Positions 15,998 through 24,800 of a stretch of 64,000 nucleotides of DNA are shown here, piece after piece; the stretch's first letter is position 1; the number at the start of each line of letters is the position of its first letter. The DNA is from JAWLFY01 sp041685355. GTDB taxonomy: Bacteria > Planctomycetota > Planctomycetia > Pirellulales > Pirellulaceae. Location of the stretch: contig JAWLFY010000006.1 in assembly GCA_041685355.1 (NCBI GenBank), forward strand, positions 1 through 64,000, given 5' to 3'. Both the position numbers and the translations under genes were made by a program. The notes under the pieces are model-generated. The model saw only the letters and a list, made by a program, of their open reading frames with translations, made no database searches and had not been told where the DNA came from.

Positions 15998-18900
15998 TCA
16001 GCTGAACCGATCGTTGGCGAGTCCGGCCAAGTCGTCGGCGAGCAGGTCAAGCCAATCTGCGTCGGCACGTTCGTCGCCGGAACCTGGTCGGTTCGGCGGG
16101 ACGACGAGCCGCGGGGGGCGGGGCGGAAGCGAGGTGCTCGACGAGTCCGCGTTACTGGAAGAGGCGGGACTTGGCGAGCCGTTTTGGGTCAGTTCGGTTC
16201 TCGCCGGCGCGAGTCGAGGGGAGGGGGCATCGGATACGGTTTCGACGGCCGTCTCACCTTCGGGCCCGCGGGCCTGCGACGTCGTCGGTCGTCTCTGCAG
16301 GGTGTTGATAACGAGGAGAGCGTCGAGGGCGCTCGCCCGGCCGTCGTCGTTGACGTCGGGGAAGTGGTAGGAGAACGACGGTTCCCCTTCACCCGACGTT
16401 CCCGCCTGGTCGCGTGCGAGGTGATTGATGACGACCAAGGCGTCGAGTGCCGAGACTTCGCCATCGCCGTTGACGTCGCTGGGGAGGACATCGTTGTGGA
16501 TCGTCATCAGCATCGACGTCATGGCGTTGTCTTGGGGCGGAACCGGGGCGACGACGTCATCGGTTTCGTCGAACAGGTTGTCGCGGTTCAAATCGGGCGG
16601 ATCGGTGAGCGCCCTGCCGAACGCTTCCACGAGGGGGCTCGATCCGTCGAACGAAATCGAACCGAGCGGAATGAAGATCGCCCGAATCCACGTCAACACA
16701 TTTTTGAGACCGCCGCCGTCGCCGAGCGATTCGATGTCGTTGACGAAATCCTCGCCAAGCTGGATCCCGACGTCGCCGGGGCTCAGCGAATCTTCGGGGC
16801 CACCGTCGATCAGTTCGCCGTCGGTCGCGATCATCGGGTCGGGAGCGCTGTCACCGAAGTTATGATCGGGGAGCAGGATGTCGTTCCCCTCGCAACCGAA
16901 CAACGCGTCGATCCCGGCGCCGCCGGTGATCAAGTCGGAGTCGCTGCCGCCGACCAAAATGTCATCCCCGTCGCCGCCGTTGAGCACCCCTTGGGCGGGC
17001 GTTTTGTTGACGATCTGGTCATCCCCATCGAACCCGTCGACGCGAACGAACTCGACGTCGTCGAGTTCGAACGGGGCGCGGGGCGACCCCGCGACGATCG
17101 GACTGCGGATCGTGATCCGGTCGTCAAAGTCGGTCCCGACGACGCGGAACAGGTCGCCCCCAGCGCCGCCGTCAAAGCTGACCACGATCCCGGTTGTCGG
17201 TGCCGTGATCGGGACGTCGCTGTGGACGGTCATCGTGTCGTTGCCCGAACCGGCCTCGACGTGAATCGATTCGATGCCGAGGAACTCGACGACTTCGTTC
17301 GCCGGGGCGTCGGGGGCGGCGTTATCGACGGTCGCCAGGACCCCCGCGCCGAAGGCGGTGATCAGCAGTCTTAGGTCGAGCGGGTCGGCCGCGTCGGTGG
17401 CGAGCAGGTTGATCGTGTCGTTGCTGGCCAGCGGATCTCCCGGGCCGGCGACCGGAAAATCGGTTCCGGCCGGGTCGCAGGGCGCCGACGTCATCAACCT
17501 GGAACCGGCCGTGTAGGCCGGCGTCACCGGGACGCCGTCGCCCAGGGTATCGATCCTGGCCCCCTCGTTGACGATCGGGATCCTTCCCGGCCCGGTCTCG
17601 ACGCTGTCGCCCCCTTCGACAAAGAGTTGTCGCGTGACCGTGACGGCCACGTCGTCGGGGACGTTCTCGGGGTCGTCGTTGAGCCGGCTCAAGGAGCCTT
17701 CTGCGGTCGAGCCGGCGGCGGTCAGGTTGAACGTGTCGGCCCCCGCGCCGCCGATCAGGTCGACCACGGTATTGAGAAAGGCCTCCTCGACGTCGAACGT
17801 ATCGGCCCCCGCGCCAGCGTTCACGCGAACGACGGCGGGCCCAGAACGGACCGGCCGCGGCAAGGGTTCCGGTCCGATGGCGATCGTGTCGTCGCCCATG
17901 GCGGTGTCGATCTCGATGCCTGCGAGGTCGCCGATCGAGGTGATCGCCACCGTATCGCTGTCGGCCCCGGTGGTCACACGGGTGACACTGTCGTCGCCGG
18001 TATCCGCAACGGCAACGTCGTTCGCGTCGTCTCCGGTATCAACGAGCAACAGCGAGGCCGATCCCGTCTGATGGATGTTGACCGTGTCGTTGCCGTCCGC
18101 GGTTGATACGACCGTGGTCACCTCGTCGGCCGTCCCGTCGACGGTGACCGTGTCGTCTCCCTCGCCGGTCGAGAGCACGACCGATTCGATCTCCGCGTAG
18201 GAGATCAGTCCGCCCGCCGACGAGGTCCGTTGGATCGTCGTCCCCGTGATCGTGAAGGTATGCGAAGCGACACTCCCGGCGTCGTTGACGAACAAGAAGT
18301 CATGACCCGACGGGTCGGGGACCTCGACCTCCACCGATTCGATGACTCCCTCTGTGGTCCGGCCTTCGACCGATTCGGAAACGGTACCGCCAAGTGCGGG
18401 CGGGACGGTCGGTGGCTCGCCGCCGTCCACCGTGACCGCTCCGGTAATTCCGTCGAGTGTCCCGGTGGCGTCGTCGGCCGAACCGATGATGAAGGTGTCG
18501 ACGCCGTCCTCCCCGTTGAGTTCGGCCCCATCCTCGCCGGCCCAACCGCGGATCCGTATCGTGTCGTTCCCTTCACCGGCGTTGACGACCAACCGATCAA
18601 GGATCGTCGGGTCAGGAAGGTTGACGGTGACTTCGTCATCTCCCGCGAGCGTGTTGATCTCTTGGTTCTCAACCCCGTCGACCGTGATCGTGACCACGGC
18701 AGGTGCAGTCCGGCTCAGCTCGTATCCGGTAGCGGTGTCCGCCAGCGTGATCACGTCAGAGAAGCCGTCAGCGCCGTTGAAGATGAACGTGTCGGTGTCG
18801 TCGCCGCCATCGACGACGTCGTTCCCGTCGCCGTTGTTCCAAACGAACGTGTCGTCGCCAGCGTCACCGTTGAGGACGTCATCGCCGCCGTTGCCGACGA

Positions 18901-21238
18901 TGAGGTCGTTGCCGTCGCCTCCGTTGATCGTATCGGCGCCTTGCGACCCGATCAGCGTATCGTTCCCGCCGCCCCCTTCGAGCGTCACGGTTCCCACCGT
19001 ACCGGCGAGAAGTAACGAGGCGTCGAGCAGGTCGTTCCCGACGCCGCCGTCGATCGAGATCGCCGCCGGGGCGAACGCCGCCAGGTCTTCGACGGTGACC
19101 TCGTCGTCTCCCGCGAGGGTGTTGACGTCTTGAGTTTCGACACCGTCGACCGTGATCGTGACGGCCATGGGCGCGGTCCGGTTCAGTGCGTAGCCGGTGG
19201 CGGTGCTTGCCAACGTGAGGACGTCGGGACCGCCGTCGGCGCCGTTGAAGATCAACGTGTCGGTGTCGTCGCCGCCATCGACGACGTCGTTTCCGTCGCC
19301 GTCGGTCCAAACGAACGTGTCGTCGCCAGCGTCACCGTTGAGGACGTCATCGCCGCCGTTGCCGACGATGAGGTCGTTCCCGTCGCCCCCGTTGATCGTG
19401 TCGGCGCCTTGGGTCCCGAGGATCGTGTCGTCACCGGCACCGCCGTCGATGTTGACGGTGGCGTAGAACCCGGAGGCCACCGCGGAGCCGTCGAGGGAGT
19501 CATTTCCGTCGCCGAGGTCGATGTTCAGGATCGGGATCGCGGTGAGTGAATCGGGGACGTCGAGGATGACTTCGTCGTTGGCGTCGCCCGCCAGGATCGT
19601 GAGCGAGTTGGTCGGGTTGGTGAAGAAGACGGTTTCGGCGAGGGTGGATTCGATACGGGAGACGTTGTCACCGGGGGTCGCGTCGTCGCCGAACGTGATC
19701 GTTTGATCGGCGTCGCTAAAGGCGAACACGCGGTCGGTCGCGTCGAGGTTATCGAAGATCGGCTCGAGTCCGCGGAACTCGAGGATTGAGTTGTCGACAT
19801 CGATCGTGCCGTCGGTGGCATTCACGAAGTCGTAGCGAACCGAAGTCGCAACGCCGCCGACCAGGGTCAGGCCGTCGCCGGTCGCGGTCGACTGGTCGCC
19901 GCCGTCAAACAGGAACGCGTCCAATCCCGCGAGCGGATTGCCGTTGCCGGAATTGATCGTCAGTTGGTCGTCTTGGTCGGAGCCGATGATCTCGATCGCA
20001 ACAACACTCGAGACCAGTTGCGAAGAGACGAGTTCCTCGGGCGCCGAACCGTTCCCGTCGGGGTCGAAGAAGACTTGGAGCCAATCGCCGGTCGGGTCGA
20101 GCGACAGACGGACGCCGTTGGGGGTGCCGTTGTCGGGGAGTTGATAACGATCGCTGAGCGAACCGCCCGTTTCGGCGCGGACCCGTTCGACATCGACGAA
20201 CGTCACCGGTTGGACGTCGGGGGCGACAAGTTGTCCTTCGCTCGCGGCGGTGATCCGCTTGGTCAGGTCGCCAACGACGGACAGCAGGTCGCCCGCCGGG
20301 GAATCGTGGTCACCGCCATCGACAGTGATCGTGAGGAACTCGGAGGGTGTCACCGTGATCGTGTCGTCGCCCTCGGCGGCGTGGAGCAGGAGTGTCGCGA
20401 GCGACTCGTCGAAGGTGATCGATTCGGCGTCGAAAGTGATTTCGGTCGGTGTGACGGCGATCTCATCATCGCCGGCGGTCGCCACAACGACGATGTCTTC
20501 CGCGGCGTTGCCCGAGTACGAATTGGACGTCAGGCTGCCGGAGCCGTTGACGATCACGATCGCCGCCCCGTTGTTGTCCTCGAGGAACGCCTCGTTGATA
20601 ACGAGTTCGCCACCGCGACTCCAAACGCCGCCCCCTTCGGCGGCCGCGTCGAGTTCGTTCGCGGAGATCGAGCTTGCGGGATCGATTCGGAGGGTGCTCG
20701 CGGTGTTCGCGACGCCACCGCCGGCAACGGTTGCCCGGTTGTCCCTGACCTTGACGCCATCGAGCGTGACGACGCCTCCGCCGGCAACCGCGATCCCGCC
20801 CCCGATATCGGCGACGCCTCCGGTCACGGTCAGTTGGTTGAGCGTGACCGAGTCCCCCGTGTCGATCCGGATCACACGGCTCAGTTCCGCCGCATCGATT
20901 GTGACCGCGACCCCACTTCCGTCGAGATTCGCCCCATCGATGGAGAGGTCGCCGGTGATCACGAGTTCGCCGCCTGCGAGCGTGAGCGTCTCGTTGCCGG
21001 CCGGAAGATCGAACGTGATCAGATTCCCGACCGGGTCCCCGGCGACCGCCTCGTTTACGGCGGCGCCGGAGTTGACCGCTTCGATCGCTTCTCGGAGGCT
21101 AACCAACCCGTCGTTGGCGACGACGTCGTCGGGGGTGGTCACGATGTAGCTGGCGAGCACGCGACGGGCTTCGAGCGTCTCACCTCCGAGTCGTCGGTGG
21201 CGACTCCGGCTGGGGCGGCGACCGCGACGGGTCACCAT
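15998..21238 (-). CDS. giant RTX-repeat / dockerin surface protein
   Basis: This encodes about 1746 residues from ATG 21238; ATG 21310 is an alternative and would add 24 residues. A very basic N-terminus leads into LGGETLEARRVLAS, the planctomycete export motif found on giant secreted proteins. A CSLREA-like segment follows (TTPDDVVANDGLVSLREAIEAVN), then a parallel-beta-helix-like region. Residues of about 600-820 carry hemolysin-type calcium-binding nonapeptides (GGDGNDLIVGNGGDD, LNGDAGDDTF) in two blocks of near-identical sequence 156 residues apart. More Asp/Gly-rich repeats follow. Near residues 1580-1650 is a type I dockerin with two calcium loops (DVNGDGEVSALDALVVINHL and DVNDDGRASALDALLVINTL), then a Ser/Pro linker and an acidic helical C-terminus. 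It is probably a calcium-stabilised cell-surface or secreted structural protein. Substrate or partner cohesin is not visible in the window. Confidence 0.85.
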   Translation of the reverse strand: MVTRRGRRPSRSRHRRLGGETLEARRVLASYIVTTPDDVVANDGLVSLREAIEAVNSGAAVNEAVAGDPVGNLITFDLPAGNETLTLAGGELVITGDLSIDGANLDGSGVAVTIDAAELSRVIRIDTGDSVTLNQLTVTGGVADIGGGIAVAGGGVVTLDGVKVRDNRATVAGGGVANTASTLRIDPASSISANELDAAAEGGGVWSRGGELVINEAFLEDNNGAAIVIVNGSGSLTSNSYSGNAAEDIVVVATAGDDEIAVTPTEITFDAESITFDESLATLLLHAAEGDDTITVTPSEFLTITVDGGDHDSPAGDLLSVVGDLTKRITAASEGQLVAPDVQPVTFVDVERVRAETGGSLSDRYQLPDNGTPNGVRLSLDPTGDWLQVFFDPDGNGSAPEELVSSQLVSSVVAIEIIGSDQDDQLTINSGNGNPLAGLDAFLFDGGDQSTATGDGLTLVGGVATSVRYDFVNATDGTIDVDNSILEFRGLEPIFDNLDATDRVFAFSDADQTITFGDDATPGDNVSRIESTLAETVFFTNPTNSLTILAGDANDEVILDVPDSLTAIPILNIDLGDGNDSLDGSAVASGFYATVNIDGGAGDDTILGTQGADTINGGDGNDLIVGNGGDDVLNGDAGDDTFVWTDGDGNDVVDGGDDTDTLIFNGADGGPDVLTLASTATGYALNRTAPMAVTITVDGVETQDVNTLAGDDEVTVEDLAAFAPAAISIDGGVGNDLLDASLLLAGTVGTVTLEGGGGNDTLIGSQGADTINGGDGNDLIVGNGGDDVLNGDAGDDTFVWNNGDGNDVVDGGDDTDTFIFNGADGFSDVITLADTATGYELSRTAPAVVTITVDGVENQEINTLAGDDEVTVNLPDPTILDRLVVNAGEGNDTIRIRGWAGEDGAELNGEDGVDTFIIGSADDATGTLDGITGAVTVDGGEPPTVPPALGGTVSESVEGRTTEGVIESVEVEVPDPSGHDFLFVNDAGSVASHTFTITGTTIQRTSSAGGLISYAEIESVVLSTGEGDDTVTVDGTADEVTTVVSTADGNDTVNIHQTGSASLLLVDTGDDANDVAVADTGDDSVTRVTTGADSDTVAITSIGDLAGIEIDTAMGDDTIAIGPEPLPRPVRSGPAVVRVNAGAGADTFDVEEAFLNTVVDLIGGAGADTFNLTAAGSTAEGSLSRLNDDPENVPDDVAVTVTRQLFVEGGDSVETGPGRIPIVNEGARIDTLGDGVPVTPAYTAGSRLMTSAPCDPAGTDFPVAGPGDPLASNDTINLLATDAADPLDLRLLITAFGAGVLATVDNAAPDAPANEVVEFLGIESIHVEAGSGNDTMTVHSDVPITAPTTGIVVSFDGGAGGDLFRVVGTDFDDRITIRSPIVAGSPRAPFELDDVEFVRVDGFDGDDQIVNKTPAQGVLNGGDGDDILVGGSDSDLITGGAGIDALFGCEGNDILLPDHNFGDSAPDPMIATDGELIDGGPEDSLSPGDVGIQLGEDFVNDIESLGDGGGLKNVLTWIRAIFIPLGSISFDGSSPLVEAFGRALTDPPDLNRDNLFDETDDVVAPVPPQDNAMTSMLMTIHNDVLPSDVNGDGEVSALDALVVINHLARDQAGTSGEGEPSFSYHFPDVNDDGRASALDALLVINTLQRRPTTSQARGPEGETAVETVSDAPSPRLAPARTELTQNGSPSPASSSNADSSSTSLPPRPPRLVVPPNRPGSGDERADADWLDLLADDLAGLANDRFS
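18625..19560 (-). repeat. 468-bp internal tandem duplication in the RTX protein gene
   Basis: Two adjacent units of 468 bp (156 codons) run approximately 18625-19092 and 19093-19560. Positions 18771-18954 and 19239-19422 are almost identical at DNA level, including third codon positions; the flanks are more diverged. The unit encodes one RTX block plus the strand-rich module (TITVDGVE, LAGDDEVTV). Confidence 0.85.
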
Positions 21239-21817
21239 GCGGGCGGTTCGCTTCAGCGGCGTGAGCAGGCGGTCGAGCGGGGGGGCGGGAAGGGGGAATG
21301 GGCGGCGCATGCGGGGCGGTCGCGATCGTTGGGAGGCGATAACGTGGCGAGGTTTTCGAATTAGAACCAGTAAAGTTGCCGGGGGGGATCGAGGCAACAT
21401 GGCGGGGCGACATTCCCCGCGGGAATCACGCGTCGTGTCTCGCGAAAACCGGGCATCTTCTCCTGCGAGAACCGCGTATCGTCCCCTGCGAGAACCGCGT
21501 ATCGTCTCGTGCTAGAACCGCGTATCGTGGCCTGCGAGAACCGCGTATCGTGTCCTGCGAGAACCGCGTATCGTGTCCTGCGAGAACCGCGTATCGTGTC
21601 CTGCGAGAACCGCGTATCGTGTCCAGCGGAAGCCGTACGGCATTCCCTGCGGAGATTGCCGGCGGGGGGCGAACCGTTTCGTGTGAGCTGGCGGCGAATT
21701 GCTGTTCGACTTCCGTGGCTGGGGATATAACGGAAGAATGTCCTCCGGCGCGTGAGGTGGTCAATCGGCGAACGGTCACGACATCCCCCCCGCGAGTTCA
21801 TATCCCCCAGCGAGTTC
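21239..21817. other. divergent intergenic region with a 23-bp minisatellite
   Basis: About 580 bases separate the divergent starts of the RTX protein and the Ser/Thr kinase. The region must hold both promoters, but I cannot place them with confidence. Its centre is a 23-bp tandem array (separate entry). Basic, Arg-rich open frames running through it on both strands are by-products of high GC content and of a repeat unit not divisible by three. Confidence 0.7.
21421..21643. repeat. 23-bp minisatellite, about 9 copies
   Basis: Units containing GAGAACCGCGTATCGT start at 21467, 21490, 21513, 21536, 21559, 21582 and 21605 with an exact 23-bp period. Diverged units flank both ends (from 21421 and after 21628). 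The copies are contiguous with no spacers, so this is a minisatellite and not a CRISPR array. Confidence 0.92.
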
Positions 21818-24800
21818 ATGGAATCCTCGGTACCCGGCGGCCCTGGCCCGTCTTCCCCAGCCCCCGTCTCGTCTCAGTATCAGGTGGGAGACGAGGTCGT
21901 CCCGGGGTACACGCTCGTCTCGCAGCTCGGCAGCGGCATGGCCGGGGATGTCTGGATCGCCCAGGCCGCCGGGGGTGTGCAGGTGGCGTTGAAGGTGATC
22001 CGCTCGTTGGCGATGGTCGGCGGGCGGAAGGAACTACGGGCACTGAAGACGATCCGGAACGTGAAGCATCCGAACCTGTGCCCCGTTTTCGGGTTCTGGA
22101 CGAAGGACGAACAGGGGCGAATCTTGGCCGACGGCGAGACGGAGTTGCTGGCGACCGACACGGTCGACTTTGTCCCGCCCGGCCCCGAGGGTGCCGAGGG
22201 TGCCGAGGGTGGGCATGGTGGCCTCGGGGCAACGATGTCGATCAGTTCGCTCTCGACTCCGGTCGACGGCCCGGCTGACGGAGGAGAGCGAAGCGGCCGG
22301 CAGACGGAGGGACGGGGGACGCCCAAGGCGAGCGCCCAGCAGTTGATCGTCGTGATGGGATTGGGGGACCGCACGCTTTTTGACCGGTTGGTCGAGGCAC
22401 GGATCGAGGCGGGGATTCCAGGCGACGATACGACGCGGCCGCACGGTTTGGTCCCGGTCGAGGCGATCCGCTACCTGCGGGCCTCCGCCGGCGCCATCGA
22501 TCTGCTCAACCGCGAACACCAGATTTATCATTGTGACATCAAGCCGCAAAACATCTTGATTGTCGGGGGCGACGCGCAGGTTTGTGACTTCGGGTTGGCG
22601 AACAAGATCGAAGGGGAAATGCGAAAGACGCAGCAAGCGTTCGCGACCCCCGCGTACGCGGCCCCGGAAGTCCTGCAGGGTCAAACGTATAGCCGCGCCG
22701 TCGACCAGTATTCGTTGGCGGTGACGTATTACGAGCTCCGCACCGGGCGATTGCCGTTCGACGTCACGACACCGGCAAACATGGTCGTGGCGAAGTGCAC
22801 GGGTAAGCTCGATCTGAGCCATCTGACGCCGGCGGAGCGAAAGGTGATGTCGCGGGCGATGGACGTCGATCCCGACCGCCGTTATCCGTCGTGTACCGAG
22901 TTCGTTACGGCGCTCGCGCGGGCGACGGGGGTCGAAAAGTCGGGCGGACTCTCGCCGGCACGACTGTTCGCCGGCGGCTTGCTCGCCGCGGTGTGTCTCG
23001 CGATCGGTGTCGCGACGTGGCGCGCGGTCGATCCCGACGGGTACGCCGCGGCGGTCGCGAAGTGGCGGGGCGTGCGAACGGCAGAAGAACGGCTCGCCGA
23101 CGCCCGACGGGTGATCGACGCCTCGGCCGATGTCGCCTACATGAGTCCCGAGAATCGGCTTCGCGAAGCCGCCGCGTTATCGCTCGGGGCGACCGACGCC
23201 CCGAACGCGGAGACTCGCCAAGGGGCGATCGCCGCGAGCGAGCAGGCGATCGGGTTGCTGGGGGACAAAATCCGCGAAATCTTGGAAGAGCGACCACGGC
23301 TCGACGAAGATCAGCTCGACACGATCGAGCGTGACCTCGATTGGCTTGACGCCGAGCTGTCGCGATCCGATCGTGATTTCGTGTGGGGGCCTCGGTCGCG
23401 AGGGCGGACCTGGCTGAATCGCGCCTTGCTTGATCAGAAGCATCGAGGCGTCTTCGATTCCGACGCGACGGGACGGTTGGCGTCGGACCCCGCCGCGACC
23501 GCCGACATCACCGGCGGCGAACGGCTCCAAGCGGCGATCGCGACGCTACTGGCCCGGGCGGCCGATGCCGATTACCCGGTTTCGGCGCTAATCGACGGGA
23601 CGTTATCTGGGAATACTGACACCGACGGCAACGGACCAAGTGATCCGGGCTCGGGCGGCGCCGGGGCGTTGCCGGTCGACGCGGACGAACCGCTCCGCAC
23701 AAGCGTAATCGATTGCGAACGGTTGGCGGCGACGGTTCCGGCGTCGGAGCTACCGGTGTTCTACCGAGACGCGTGGCCGCGGCTTCGTGACGTATCGCTG
23801 GCGCCGCTGCGGCGATTCGTGGCCGAGACCGAACCGGGGTCTGCGGCCCGCGACGAGGTGATGGCGGCGTTCCCGGGGTTGGCGGCGGAGGCGGAATTGT
23901 CGGCGGCCCATCGTCGTTTGGTGGGCCGTGACATCGACGGCGTGCGATCCCATCTGAACGCGCTGGCCGAGCTCGACCCGGCGGTACTCGGCGAGCCGGC
24001 GCGGGCGCAGCAGTCTTGGCTCCGCGAGGCGGTCGAGACGGCCGATTCGTCTCGGGCGCCGCTCGATTCGCTTCGACGGATGGCGGATCCTGACCGCCGG
24101 GACCAACTCCGCGACGTCCCGAAAGCGTCGGTTGAGGCGGTGTCGGAAATGGTGACCGCGCGAGTGCTTGAGGCGGCGCCTCGGTTTCCCGATGCCGTGC
24201 AGCTGTACCGGTCGGCCGTCGCGATCGGTGAGGCGACCGGGGCATCGACGCCGGCGGCCGGGCGGGCGTTGCTGTCCACCGCGATCGTCACCGATTCGGT
24301 TGCCGACGAAGCGCTCGATCCGGTGTTGCGTCCTGACGCGGGGGACGAGACCCTGCGTCGTCTCGGGGCGGCGATCCGATTGGAACGGTTGGCACGGGAG
24401 AACGAGCGCCCGCCGCAGCGCGAGGTTCGCCAACTCCGCGACATGGCGATCGGTTTGCGTGAGACGTCGGACGCCACGAAACTTGAGGTCGGCGTTCGTC
24501 CGATCCCCCCGGTCTTGATCGCGTTGACGATGTCGGCCGCCGACGTGTTGCTCGGCGATCTGTCGGCGGCGGTGGAGCGTCTTCAGCCGTACCGTCCCGG
24601 AGCCGCGGGTCAGGACCGCGATGGCAAAGCGACGGTCGATTCGCTTTCGGCGGAGCGTCGCCGTTGGATCGCGGGGCTTTACTTGGAGGACGCACGTGAG
24701 CGTTCGGGTGTCGAGGATCGGGACCTGAAACATCGCTATCGCCAAGACGACGTGACGCTCGCCGACCGTGTCGCCCAGGCGGGGACTTGGCTCGACGACG

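Noticed and set aside
20250..21364. Plus-strand Ser/Thr/Pro- and Arg-rich open frames within the RTX gene
   Set aside because: They are antisense to a protein with clear RTX, dockerin and export motifs and have biased composition.
21421..21643. Repeated 23-bp units taken as a CRISPR array
   Set aside because: The copies are contiguous with no spacers, no cas gene is present, and the unit is only 23 bp.
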